Positions 15,593 to 23,938 of a DNA stretch of 64,000 nt are shown one piece after another; position 1 is the stretch's first letter; each line of letters opens with the position of its first letter. The notes below the pieces were generated by a model. The model had not been told where the DNA came from. It saw only the letters and a list, made by a program, of their open reading frames with translations, and did not search any database. Made by a program: the position numbers and the translations under genes. Source of the DNA: Blastococcus aggregatus (GTDB lineage Bacteria > Actinomycetota > Actinomycetes > Mycobacteriales > Geodermatophilaceae); NCBI RefSeq assembly GCF_900221005.1, contig NZ_OBQI01000004.1, positions 434,001 to 498,000 on the forward strand, read 5' to 3'.

Positions 15593-16382
15593 ACTGACCG
15601 CCATCGGCCGCAGGTCAACGCATGACTACAAACAGCGGCCGGATCTGAACGCCCTGGTCCTTCCGCCTCATCTCGAACTCGATCATCCGCTGGTACACAC
15701 GCCCAGTTTCCGGCACGCAGCGAGCGCCATGGCGGGCCTGCTTGCCAGGAACAAGATCGGGCTGATCGACGGACCGCCCGGCACCGGCAAGTCGACGTTC
15801 GCGCAGTGGGCCGCTGAGCAGAGTGATCGGCCCAGCGCGATCGCGGTCATGCCGGAGGACCCGCGCCCCCTCGATCTGCTCCGGATCAGCATCACCGCGG
15901 TCACCGGACACAACCCGACCGGCAGCAACAAGACCGAGATGGAAGCCGAACTCGCCGAAGCCCTCGGCGAATGGCAGGGCCTGCTCGTCCTCGACGAAGT
16001 CCAGAACGTCCGCATCAAGGGGCTGACCGAAGCGCGGTACATCCACGACATCACCCGCCCCCGGTTCCCGCTGCTACTCGTCGGCTACGGAGCCATGGCG
16101 ACGGTCCGCGAGAACACACCACTCGACTCCCGGATCCGGCTTCGCCGCACATTCCGGACACTCAGCGGCCAAGACCTGTTCGACACCGTTCGGACCATCG
16201 ACGACCGGCTCGCAACGGTTCCCGACGACGTCATCCGCTACGCCGACGACAAGTTCGCTCGCGGAAACCTGCGTCAATGGGTCGACCTCATCGAGACCCT
16301 GCAGGACTGGAACGTCACCGCACCGACGCGGACTGACTTCGACGATGCCATCGTCTCCATCGACGAGGAGGCCGCAGCATGA
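15582..16382 (+). CDS. TnsC/TniB-like AAA+ transposition ATPase
   Basis: A 266-aa protein with Walker A GPPGTGKST (64-72) and Walker B LLVLDEVQN (134-142). The short length is TniB-like rather than like the longer Tn7 TnsC. In this family the ATPase forms filaments on target DNA and recruits the transposase. The start ATG at 15582 lies 11 bases inside the transposase gene; the stop overlaps the next start (ATGA). Confidence 0.88.
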   Translation: MTTELTAIGRRSTHDYKQRPDLNALVLPPHLELDHPLVHTPSFRHAASAMAGLLARNKIGLIDGPPGTGKSTFAQWAAEQSDRPSAIAVMPEDPRPLDLLRISITAVTGHNPTGSNKTEMEAELAEALGEWQGLLVLDEVQNVRIKGLTEARYIHDITRPRFPLLLVGYGAMATVRENTPLDSRIRLRRTFRTLSGQDLFDTVRTIDDRLATVPDDVIRYADDKFARGNLRQWVDLIETLQDWNVTAPTRTDFDDAIVSIDEEAAA

Positions 16383-17545
16383 CCGCGCTTCTTCACTACG
16401 AGGCCCCGCAGGGGAAGGACTTGGCCGGGCTCGTTGATCCCGTTGCCCTTCCGCGGGCCGTACGCGCCATCGCTCGCCCCAACGCCAAGTCGATCCACTC
16501 GCTGGCCGCCGACATCATGCGCAGCCTCGGCGCGACACGAGACCTCTACAGCAAGGCCCAGGGGTCATACACCCTGCTCAACACCGCCAGCGCATGGTCA
16601 CTGGCCCACGGCGTCACCGACGTGTACCTGGGTGAAGTCCAAGACATGGACCGCAACGGCATCCTCGAAAGCCTCGACTTCTCCCAGCGGATCGGCGCAA
16701 CCCTGCACCTGATCACCGGCTACGGCCAGGTGTCCGTTCACGCGCAGACGATCGAGCAACTCGGCGGCATGACCCGCCGCTTCACCGACCTACCCGCCGA
16801 ACTCCGCCACCCCACTCCCCCGGCACCACCCGGGCCGGAAGACGACGAGGCTGACATCGAGATCCCCGACGACGACTGGATCTCCTACCGCTCCACCTAC
16901 CGGTCCCTCTGGCCAACAGACCTTGTGGCCACCGCCGACCGCGTCTACCTCGACGCCTACCGGACGGCCCGCCGCAGCACAGCAGCGACCGAGGAAGACA
17001 TCGCTCGGCTCATCGCCCTCCTGTGGCAGCGGCACGGCTGCACTCCGCTGCCCGCGATCACCGCCATCCGGGCAGCCCAGGCTGGCCTCTTCCGCAACGG
17101 CCTCAACGTCCGCGTCAGCCGCGGCCACCTCGAACGGTTCCTCCGCCTTCGACTGGTCAACCCGCTCACGCCCGAGCACTACCAGGCCCTCATGACCTAC
17201 GCCGATCCGTGGCGTGCCGCCGCCGCGGTACTGCACGCCCACCACGTCAGCACCGAGGACACCCTCGCGCTACGCGCACTCGACGTCGAACCGGACGGAA
17301 CCATTCCCCGTCTGGGCACGACGATCGACCACGGTGCACGCCCCATCCTCGCTGCCCAGCGTTGGCTTGAACTCATCACCGGCGATGAGAACCCCCCGCT
17401 GATCGACAAGAACGCCAACGCCACCCGCGCGGGCATCCGCAAGGTCACCAGCGAACTGAGACTTCCCCTCGCCACGAACTGGCAGACCTTGCGTTCCGAC
17501 CGGTGGCAGCACAACTACGGGATCCGGATGGCACCAATCGCATGA
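16379..17545 (+). CDS. Unrecognised 388-aa transposition accessory, candidate target selector
   Basis: This gene holds the position where Tn7-like elements carry tniQ/tnsD, but the protein lacks the zinc-binding cysteines of TniQ. It has a helical N-terminal half (1-140), a proline- and acid-rich linker (about 142-158, PAPPGPEDDEADIEIPDDD) and a helical C-terminal half with basic patches. Start and stop overlap both neighbours by 4 bases. A role in choosing the nrdJ site is inferred from position only. Confidence 0.7.
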   Translation: MTALLHYEAPQGKDLAGLVDPVALPRAVRAIARPNAKSIHSLAADIMRSLGATRDLYSKAQGSYTLLNTASAWSLAHGVTDVYLGEVQDMDRNGILESLDFSQRIGATLHLITGYGQVSVHAQTIEQLGGMTRRFTDLPAELRHPTPPAPPGPEDDEADIEIPDDDWISYRSTYRSLWPTDLVATADRVYLDAYRTARRSTAATEEDIARLIALLWQRHGCTPLPAITAIRAAQAGLFRNGLNVRVSRGHLERFLRLRLVNPLTPEHYQALMTYADPWRAAAAVLHAHHVSTEDTLALRALDVEPDGTIPRLGTTIDHGARPILAAQRWLELITGDENPPLIDKNANATRAGIRKVTSELRLPLATNWQTLRSDRWQHNYGIRMAPIA

Positions 17546-18249
17546 AGATCGACTTCGAGCGGGACCTCATCACCGACCGCATGAACATTCTCGGACTCTC
17601 CGAGCGCGCAATCGTCCAGAAGACCAAGATCCCGTACTTTCAGTTCCGGCAAGCACGCAAGACCGGACAGTTCGACGGTCATGTCACGCTCTCGCAGATT
17701 CACCGACTCGCGTTCGAACTCGGACTGACGGTCGCCGAACTGCTTTCCCCGCCGAGCCCGGCCGAGCCCGACCAGGACGGGGCATCCGAACAAGAAGAAC
17801 GAACCTCGCCAACAGCCGACGCACAAGTCCTGATCCCCGTACTAGTGTCGGTACCGAGGCTGGCGTCGATCATCCACGCCGCCCGCACACTCGGGTGGAC
17901 ACGCGAACGCATCGAGGACGCCCTGGCTTCGATCCCACCCGTGCTCGAAGGCACCGGCCTGCGACTGCACAAGATCAACGGTCGGGCGACCATCACGCCA
18001 ATCGACTCGGCCAAGTCACTGCTTCAGGTCATCGGTCGGCTCCAGACCACGACCTCCGGCCTCAACGCGAGCCAGGCTCGCACGCTCCTGCGCATCACTA
18101 ACGGTGAGCCGGTCTTCCACCGCAACATTGGCAATCAAGAGAAACTCACCCTCGGGGCACTGAAGAACATGGGCTGCATCGAACTCGACGAACAAGCCCA
18201 GTACCGGCCCACCGCCGACATTAGGCTCGCGCTCCCCGACATCGACTAG
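17542..18249 (+). CDS. HTH domain protein, last gene of the transposition operon
   Basis: A 235-aa protein. Residues 10-60 (LGLSERAIVQKTKIPYFQF, then QIHRLAFELGLTVAELL) look like an XRE-type helix-turn-helix with a following helix. An acidic linker and a C-terminal domain of unknown type follow. It could bind the attachment site next to nrdJ or regulate the operon. The ATG overlaps the previous stop codon. Confidence 0.7.
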   Translation: MKIDFERDLITDRMNILGLSERAIVQKTKIPYFQFRQARKTGQFDGHVTLSQIHRLAFELGLTVAELLSPPSPAEPDQDGASEQEERTSPTADAQVLIPVLVSVPRLASIIHAARTLGWTRERIEDALASIPPVLEGTGLRLHKINGRATITPIDSAKSLLQVIGRLQTTTSGLNASQARTLLRITNGEPVFHRNIGNQEKLTLGALKNMGCIELDEQAQYRPTADIRLALPDID

Positions 18250-18260
18250 CGCCCACAGCA

Positions 18261-18304
18261 AAGTGAGAGGGCGGGCGACCATCCGGTCGCCCGCCCTCTT
18301 ACTT
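18261..18304 (+). terminator. Strong terminator between the transposition operon and the right end
   Basis: Arms 18261-18280 and 18285-18304 form a 20-bp stem with one mismatch and a 4-nt loop. A-rich sequence on one side and CTTACTTT on the other make it suitable in both directions. It would stop the transposition operon and also nrdJ transcripts entering from the right. Confidence 0.85.
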
Positions 18305-18317
18305 TCGCCCTGCTACC

Positions 18318-18404
18318 GGTGTCATTCCGCTGCAACTATCGGTGACAGAATGCTGCAATCGCGGTGACAGAACCGTGCAACTCCGGTGACAGAACCGTGC
18401 AACT
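18318..18404 (-). repeat. Right-end tandem repeats (four 20-bp units, 22-23-bp period)
   Basis: Units start at 18318, 18341, 18363 and 18385. The consensus is GGTGACAGAACCGTGCAACT; the outer two copies (18363 and 18385) are identical and the innermost is the most diverged. The period is about two helical turns. Four sites on the right against two on the left mirrors the asymmetry of Tn7 ends. They are the likely binding sites of the transposase. Confidence 0.85.
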
Positions 18405-18408
18405 CGCT

Positions 18409-18416
18409 ATCAGCTG
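18409..18416. repeat. Right copy of the 8-bp junction repeat, over the nrdJ stop codon
   Basis: ATCAGCTG here contains the nrdJ stop (TGA on the minus strand, 18410-18412) and its last serine codon. It matches 1478-1485. The insertion therefore left the nrdJ coding sequence intact. Confidence 0.6.
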
Positions 18417-21292
18417 CAGCCGCTGGTGGAGCCGCAGCCCTCGCAGACGTAGCAGCTGCCGGCGGGGCGCATCTTCGTGCCGCAGGTCATGCACAGCGGC
18501 GCGTCGGTGGCGGTGCCGGTGACCAGCTCGAGGAGCTCGGCCGAGGAGTGGGCCTCCTTGACCGACTTCGGGCCGGAGGGGGTGACCTTCTCCTCCACCT
18601 TGGCGGTCTCGATCGGCGCAGAGCCGCGGAGCTCCTCCAGGTCGACCTCGTCCTCCTCCGCCACGGCCGTGGTGCTGGCCGACGAGCCGTAGGAGCCGGC
18701 GACCTGGGCGGCCCGCTCCTCGGCGGTGAAGATGCCGAGGCCGGCCCGCTTGTCGACGGGCAGGTGGTCCAGCGCCAGGCGACGGAAGATGTAGTCCATC
18801 ACCGACTGCGCGATCCGGATGTCCGGGTCGTCGGTCATGCCGGCCGGCTCGAAGCGCATGTTGGTGAACTTGGAGATGTAGGTCTCCAGCGGCACACCGT
18901 GCTGCAGCGCCAGCGAGATGCCGATCGAGAAGGCGTCCATGACCCCGGCCAGGGTCGAGCCCTGCTTGCCGAGCTTCAGGAACACCTCACCGAGGCTGCC
19001 GTCCTCGTACATGCCCGCGGTCATGTAGCCCTCGGCGCCGGCGACGCTGAACGAGGTGGTGACGCTCGTCCGCTTCTTCGGCAGCCGCTTGCGGACCGGG
19101 TGCGAGAGCGCGGCCGAGACGGTCGCCTCGACCTTGACCTCGTCCTTGGTGCCGTCGTTCTTGCCCTTGCCGCCGGACAGCGGCTGACCGACCTTGCAGT
19201 TGTCGCGGTAGATCGCCAGCGCCTTGAGGCCGGACTTCCAGCCCTCGAAGTAGATCTTCTCGACGTCCTCGATGGTCGCGGTCTCCGGCATGTTGACCGT
19301 CTTGCTGATCGCGCCGGAGATGAAGGGCTGCACCGCGGCCATCATGCGGACGTGGCCCATCGGGGAGATGGCCCGCTCGCCCATGGCGCAGTCGAAGACC
19401 TCGTAGTGCTCGGGGCGCAGGGTCGGCGCGTCCACGACGTGGCCGTGCTCGGCGATGTACTCGACGATCGCCTCGATCTGCTCCTCCTGGTAGCCCAGGC
19501 TGCGCAGCGCCCGCGGCACCGTCTGGTTGACGATCTGCATCGAGCCGCCACCGACGAGCTTCTTGAACTTGACCAGCGAGAAGTCCGGCTCGATGCCGGT
19601 CGTGTCGCAGTCCATCATGAAGCCGATGGTCCCGGTCGGGGCGAGCACCGAGGCCTGGGCGTTGCGCCAGCCGTTCTCGCCGCCGATCTCGAGGCAGTCC
19701 TGCCACTGCTGGGTGGCCGCACGGAGCACGTCGGCGTCGTCGGCACCCACCGGGCGGATGGCGTCGTTGGCCGCGGAGTGCTTGCGCATGACCCGGGCGT
19801 GGGCGTCGGCGTTGCGGGCGTAGCCGTCGTAGGCGCCGACGATGCCGGCCAGCTCGGCCGAGCGACGGTAGGCGGTGCCGGTCATCAGCGAGGTGATGGC
19901 CGCGGCCAGGCTCTGGCCACCGCGGGAGTCGTAGGCGTGGCCGGTCGCCATGAGCAGCGCGCCGAGGTTGGCGTAGCCGATGCCCAGCTGGCGGTAGGCG
20001 CGGGTCGTCTCGCCGATCGGCACGGTCGGGAAGTCGGCGAAGCAGATCGAGATGTCCATCGCGGTGATGACCAGCTCGACGGCCTTGATGAAGTTCTTGG
20101 AGTCGAAGGTGCCGTCGTCCTTGAGGAACTTCATGAGGTTCAGCGACGCCAGGTTGCACGAGCTGTTGTCCAGGCTCATGTACTCCGAGCAGGGGTTGGA
20201 CGCGTTGATCCGGCCCGTCTCGGGGTTCGTGTGCCAGTCGTTGATCGTGTCGTCGTACTGGATGCCCGGGTCGGCGCACTCCCAGGCGGCCTGGGTGACC
20301 TTGCGGAACAGCGTCTTGGCGTCGACGGTCTCGATGACCGAGCCGTCCATGCGGGCGCGCAGGCCGAACTCGGCACCCTCGTCCACCGCGCGCATGAACT
20401 CGTCCGAGACCCGGACGGAGTTGTTGGCGTTCTGGTACTGGACGCTGGTGATGTCCTTGCCGCCGAGGTCCATGTCGTAGCCGGCGTCGCGCAGCGCGCG
20501 GATCTTGTCCTCCTCGCGCGCCTTGGTCTCGATGAACTCCTCGATGTCCGGGTGGTCGATGTCGAGGACGACCATCTTCGCCGCGCGGCGGGTGGCGCCA
20601 CCGGACTTGATGGTCCCGGCGGAGGCGTCGGCGCCGCGCATGAAGCTGACCGGGCCGGAGGCCGTGCCACCCGAGGAGAGCAGCTCCTTGGAGGAGCGGA
20701 TGCGGGAGAGGTTGAGGCCGGCACCGGAGCCGCCCTTGAAGATCAGGCCCTCCTCGCGGTACCAGTTGAGGATCGAGTCCATCTCGTCGTCGACGGCGAG
20801 GATGAAGCAGGCGCTGACCTGCTGCGGGGAGCTCGTGCCCACGTTGAACCACACCGGCGAGTTGAAGCTGAAGTACTGGTGCATGAGCATCCAGGTCAGC
20901 TCGTGCTCGAAGATCTCGGCGTCGCCCTCGCTGGCGAAGTAGCCGTGCTCGCGACCGGCCGCACCGTAGGTGAGCACCACGCGGTCGATGAGCTGGCGCA
21001 GGCTGGTCTCGCGCTGCGGGGTGCCGACGGCGCCGCGGAAGTACTTCGTGGTGACGATGTTGGTGGCGTTGATGCTCCACTCGGAGGGGAACTCGACACC
21101 GCGCTGCTCGAAGTTGATCGAGCCGTCGCGCCAGTTGGTCATGACGACGTCGCGGCGCTCCCACGTCACGTCGTCGTAGGGGTGCACACCGGCGGTGGTG
21201 AAGACGCGCTTGATCTTGAGGCCCTTGCGGCTGGGCGCCTTGGGGGTGCGCCGCGCGCGGGTCCCGGCCAAGCGGTCGTCGGTCTCGGTCAT
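18410..21292 (-). CDS. nrdJ: Adenosylcobalamin-dependent ribonucleotide reductase (class II)
   Basis: A 960-aa enzyme that makes deoxyribonucleotides using vitamin B12. It shows the class II signatures NPCSEY and SSCNLASLNL for the active site and a C-terminal cysteine-rich tail (CMTCG, CYVCEGCG, SGCS) that binds zinc and relays electrons. It lies 117 bp after nrdR on the same strand, and a paired NrdR box upstream of nrdR should control both. The transposon begins exactly at its stop codon, so the native downstream terminator is now about 17 kb away. Confidence 0.96.
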   Translation of the reverse strand: MTETDDRLAGTRARRTPKAPSRKGLKIKRVFTTAGVHPYDDVTWERRDVVMTNWRDGSINFEQRGVEFPSEWSINATNIVTTKYFRGAVGTPQRETSLRQLIDRVVLTYGAAGREHGYFASEGDAEIFEHELTWMLMHQYFSFNSPVWFNVGTSSPQQVSACFILAVDDEMDSILNWYREEGLIFKGGSGAGLNLSRIRSSKELLSSGGTASGPVSFMRGADASAGTIKSGGATRRAAKMVVLDIDHPDIEEFIETKAREEDKIRALRDAGYDMDLGGKDITSVQYQNANNSVRVSDEFMRAVDEGAEFGLRARMDGSVIETVDAKTLFRKVTQAAWECADPGIQYDDTINDWHTNPETGRINASNPCSEYMSLDNSSCNLASLNLMKFLKDDGTFDSKNFIKAVELVITAMDISICFADFPTVPIGETTRAYRQLGIGYANLGALLMATGHAYDSRGGQSLAAAITSLMTGTAYRRSAELAGIVGAYDGYARNADAHARVMRKHSAANDAIRPVGADDADVLRAATQQWQDCLEIGGENGWRNAQASVLAPTGTIGFMMDCDTTGIEPDFSLVKFKKLVGGGSMQIVNQTVPRALRSLGYQEEQIEAIVEYIAEHGHVVDAPTLRPEHYEVFDCAMGERAISPMGHVRMMAAVQPFISGAISKTVNMPETATIEDVEKIYFEGWKSGLKALAIYRDNCKVGQPLSGGKGKNDGTKDEVKVEATVSAALSHPVRKRLPKKRTSVTTSFSVAGAEGYMTAGMYEDGSLGEVFLKLGKQGSTLAGVMDAFSIGISLALQHGVPLETYISKFTNMRFEPAGMTDDPDIRIAQSVMDYIFRRLALDHLPVDKRAGLGIFTAEERAAQVAGSYGSSASTTAVAEEDEVDLEELRGSAPIETAKVEEKVTPSGPKSVKEAHSSAELLELVTGTATDAPLCMTCGTKMRPAGSCYVCEGCGSTSGCS

Positions 21293-21409
21293 GGTGTGGA
21301 GCTCCCTGGTCTTGGCTTTGGATGTGTCGTGCGAGGGAGATCGGAGGGCTGGGGAAGAGCCGCGATCGGTGTGCTCTGACTGATGTCTAGCCGGAGGGTC
21401 TGACAGTTC

Positions 21410-21907
21410 TCAGGTGCCGGCGGAGCCGCCGGCAGGGCCGGGCGCGGGATCGACGCCCCCGGTGGTGCGGGCCTTCAGCTCGGCGATCTCCTTCTCGAAG
21501 TCGGCCACCGAGGTGAAGGCGCGGTAGACGCTGGCGAAGCGCAGGTACGCGACCTCGTCCAGTTCCCGGAGGGGCCGCAGGATGGCCAGCCCGACCTCGT
21601 GGCTCGGCACCTCGGCCGCACCACTCGCCCGGATGGTGTCCTCGACCTGCTGGGCCAGCAACGCCAGCTGGTCCTCGTCGACCGGCCGGCCCTGACAGGC
21701 CCGGCGGACTCCGGCGACCACCTTGGAGCGGTTGAACGGCTCGCTCACGCCACTGCGCTTGACGACGGCGAGGACGGCCTCCTCGACGGTGGTGAACCGC
21801 CGGCCGCACTGGGGGCACGAGCGGCGACGACGGGTGGTGGCCCCCTCGTCGGCCTCCCGCGAGTCGATCACCCGGCTGTCGGGGTTGTGGCAGAACGGGC
21901 AACGCAT
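21410..21907 (-). CDS. nrdR: Transcriptional repressor NrdR
   Basis: A 165-aa protein. The zinc ribbon CPFC...CPQC (residues 3-34) and the following ATP-cone domain are the defining NrdR layout. It senses ATP/dATP and represses ribonucleotide reductase genes. AAGGAGGTG lies before the ATG. It is upstream of nrdJ and downstream of two NrdR-box-like dyads, so autoregulation is likely. Confidence 0.96.
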   Translation of the reverse strand: MRCPFCHNPDSRVIDSREADEGATTRRRRSCPQCGRRFTTVEEAVLAVVKRSGVSEPFNRSKVVAGVRRACQGRPVDEDQLALLAQQVEDTIRASGAAEVPSHEVGLAILRPLRELDEVAYLRFASVYRAFTSVADFEKEIAELKARTTGGVDPAPGPAGGSAGT

Positions 21908-22033
21908 CGCGGTCCACCTCCTTCGGCGACTCCTCGTCCGGGAGGACCCCTGTGGACCCTCCTGGGGACATCCGGTGGACGCCGCGGGGAGAACCTGAGG
22001 ACCAGCCTGTGGACAAGGCTTACAGCTCTGTAA

Positions 22034-22080
22034 CTACTAGATCTAGTGGAACCCTAAGCCTGGCCCCACTAGATGTGCAA
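22034..22080 (-). promoter_or_regulatory. Paired NrdR boxes upstream of nrdR-nrdJ
   Basis: A perfect dyad ACTAGATCTAGT (22036-22047) and a second copy ACTAGATGTGCA (22068-22079) have centres 32 bp apart, three helical turns. NrdR boxes normally occur as such a pair. They lie about 130-170 bp before the nrdR start. Confidence 0.7.
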
Positions 22081-22208
22081 GAGCTGCCACCGTCGGCGTG
22101 TTCCGCCCTGACCCTGCCGTCACCCCCAGGAACAGGGCTTCCCAGCAGTCACACGACACGCCCGGCGACGCGCCGGTCGGGGCGCGCGCGGACGGTCCCC
22201 GGAACCGA

Positions 22209-23015
22209 TCAGGCGGAGCGGGAGCCGCTCAGCCGCGGGCGACGAGAGGACGGCGCCAGGTCGCTCAGCCGCATGGGACGGGTCAGCAGGTCCGGCTCCA
22301 CGTCGATGCGCCCGGTGCAGACCTCGGCACGGCCGTAGGACTCCTCCGGACGTGCCGTGCGGGCGGCCGGGACCACCCAGCCGGCGCCGACGTGCGGACG
22401 CGCCGCCGTGCGACGCGGCTCGGGAGCCGGCTCGGGCTCCACGGCCGGGAACTGGTCGGTGGCGTCGGTGACCGCGGCGAAGACCGCGGTGTCGGCGGCG
22501 CGGTGCCGGCCCTCGTCGTCCGGGGCGCGGTGCCGCCCGGCGGAGGCGGTTGCCCCGGCCGCGGGCACCGTCCGGACGGGGGCGGCTGCGACCGGGGCGG
22601 CGCCGACCGGCGCCTCCTCGGGGGCGCGACGGCGGCCGGTGCGTCGCTCGGCGACCGCGGGCGCCGGGGCCTCGTCGCGGATCATCGGCAGCGCGGCCGT
22701 GGTCGCCGCGTCGGAGCCGACGACCCGGCCGCGCAGCGCGGAGATCGCCTGGGCCGGCGGGAGCACCTGCTTGACCCGGTCGTCGATCCGGCCGGCCGCG
22801 ACGGCCGGCGAGGCGTCGGTGTCCGGCAGGCGCAGTGCGGTCAGGTCGATCCAGGCCGTCTCCTCGACGCCGCCCACGACGACGCGGACCCACATCTGAC
22901 AGGTCCCCGAGGCATCGTGCCGCCAGCCCAGCAGTTCGCCCGCCCACCACGTGCCCGCCTGGTAGACCTCGACGGACTGAGGGGAACTGGTGAACACAGC
23001 GGCGCGACTGTCCAT
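22209..23015 (-). CDS. Conserved hypothetical protein with long disordered tail
   Basis: About 268 aa from an ATG at 23015. The first 75 residues look like a small beta-rich domain (SVEVYQAGTWWAGELLGWRHD, then CQMWVRVVV and AWIDLTALRLPD). The rest is rich in Ala, Pro, Arg and Glu and probably unstructured. No membrane segment or known motif. It lies between chiZ and nrdR, all on the minus strand. Confidence 0.7.
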   Translation of the reverse strand: MDSRAAVFTSSPQSVEVYQAGTWWAGELLGWRHDASGTCQMWVRVVVGGVEETAWIDLTALRLPDTDASPAVAAGRIDDRVKQVLPPAQAISALRGRVVGSDAATTAALPMIRDEAPAPAVAERRTGRRRAPEEAPVGAAPVAAAPVRTVPAAGATASAGRHRAPDDEGRHRAADTAVFAAVTDATDQFPAVEPEPAPEPRRTAARPHVGAGWVVPAARTARPEESYGRAEVCTGRIDVEPDLLTRPMRLSDLAPSSRRPRLSGSRSA

Positions 23016-23158
23016 GGGGCCTGACACGCAACGACCGTAAGCGCTCGGGTGACCACTCTGCGTGAAGGCGGGCGGACTGAGGGTTGACGAACTCGCGGCC
23101 TCGGGTTGGAGAGGTGTGCCCCTGGCGCCCGACCGACTCCCGGGCGGAGCAGCCCGCG

Positions 23159-23728
23159 TCACGGCAGGACGAGGGTCTGGCCCGGCACCAGGGAGGCGTT
23201 CGCCAACCCGTTGAGCTCGCGGATCTCGGCGATGACCGCGCGGACGTCGTCCCCGCTCCCGGCGACCGTGGCCGCGATGGACCACAGGGTGTCGCCCTGC
23301 TCGACGACGACACTGCTCTCCCCCGCCAGCCGGAGTCCGTCTCCCCCGCCCGAGGCAACCGAGCCCACCCAGGATCCGACCACCACCCCGATGGCCAGGC
23401 CGAGCACCACCCCGAGCCGCCGGGCCCGCCGGGTGAGCCGGAGGCCGGGCGCCACGCCGAACTCGGGCGAACAGGCCGGAACCGGCCGGCGCGGGCCGGG
23501 ACCCGCCGGCGACGGACGCCGGGTGTTCGGCAGCGGAGGCCGGCGGCCGTGGACCTCGAAGCCCGCGGGGCGACGACCCGCGCCCGCTCGAACGACACCC
23601 GGCCGCCGCGCCGGGTCCGGCACCGCCCGGAGCTGCCCGCGCCGGCCGACCCCATCAGCCAGCGGCGGACGCCAGGGCGCCTGCACCGCCTCGTCGAACT
23701 CCACCACGGCCTGCGCCACGCTTCCCAT
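23159..23728 (-). CDS. chiZ: LysM-domain SOS cell-division protein (ChiZ/YneA-like)
   Basis: A 189-aa protein started at the ATG with GGAGGA 6 bases upstream. A basic, proline-rich cytoplasmic part is followed by one transmembrane helix (about 103-125, RLGVVLGLAIGVVVGSWVG) and a C-terminal LysM domain (VEQGDTLWSIAATVAG...VPGQTLVL) that binds peptidoglycan. It is divergent from lexA with SOS boxes between, as for Rv2719c (ChiZ) of M. tuberculosis, which halts division during DNA damage. The order nrdR-chiZ-lexA matches that species. Confidence 0.85.
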   Translation of the reverse strand: MGSVAQAVVEFDEAVQAPWRPPLADGVGRRGQLRAVPDPARRPGVVRAGAGRRPAGFEVHGRRPPLPNTRRPSPAGPGPRRPVPACSPEFGVAPGLRLTRRARRLGVVLGLAIGVVVGSWVGSVASGGGDGLRLAGESSVVVEQGDTLWSIAATVAGSGDDVRAVIAEIRELNGLANASLVPGQTLVLP

Positions 23729-23765
23729 GACCACTCCTCCCGACCCACCGACCGGTGCACCCGCG

Positions 23766-23783
23766 TTCGAACGACTGTTCGAA
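23766..23783. promoter_or_regulatory. SOS (LexA) box near chiZ
   Basis: TTCGAACGACTGTTCGAA is a perfect palindrome with the actinobacterial LexA consensus TCGAAC-N4-GTTCGA. It lies 38 bp before the chiZ start in the divergent chiZ/lexA region. Confidence 0.9.
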
Positions 23784-23846
23784 TCGAACGTCTGTGCGAT
23801 GTCTACCGGACGCCTCCGACAGAAGCGACCCCGACGCGAGACTTTC

Positions 23847-23864
23847 TTCGAACACCTGTTTGAA
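23847..23864. promoter_or_regulatory. SOS (LexA) box near lexA
   Basis: TTCGAACACCTGTTTGAA differs from the perfect palindrome by one base. It lies 75 bp before the lexA start and should give LexA autorepression. Confidence 0.88.
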
Positions 23865-23938
23865 AGCCGGGGCGATCGGCGCTACGGTTCTCCCGACGCA
23901 ACCAGCACGGCTGCACCGGCAGCCCGCGAGGAGGAGAC

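Larger units (their letters stand above)
1486..18408. mobile_element. Tn7/Mu-like transposon carrying mercury, TIR-HIT and type III R-M cargo
   Basis: The approximately 16.9-kb segment separates the chromosomal oxidoreductase from nrdJ. It is bracketed by an 8-bp repeat and has short tandem repeats at both ends with partly matching sequence. At one end lies a transposition operon with a nuclease, a DDE transposase and an AAA+ ATPase. Cargo lies on the far side, as in Tn7-type elements. The exact terminal bases cannot be fixed from one copy: TGAC on the left and TGAT on the complement of the right are an alternative reading. The insertion point overlaps the nrdJ stop codon. Confidence 0.8.

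Noticed and set aside
16379..17545. Calling the 388-aa protein TniQ/TnsD
   Set aside because: The expected zinc-binding cysteine pairs are not present, so the name would rest on position only.
18386..21379. A 997-codon open frame on the plus strand across nrdJ
   Set aside because: It is antisense to nrdJ, which has all enzyme motifs. Long antisense frames are expected in very high-GC DNA, and the product is low-complexity Arg/Gly/Val-rich.
21293..21409. Cobalamin riboswitch before the B12-dependent nrdJ
   Set aside because: The 117-bp gap to nrdR is too short and no B12-box-like sequence was seen.
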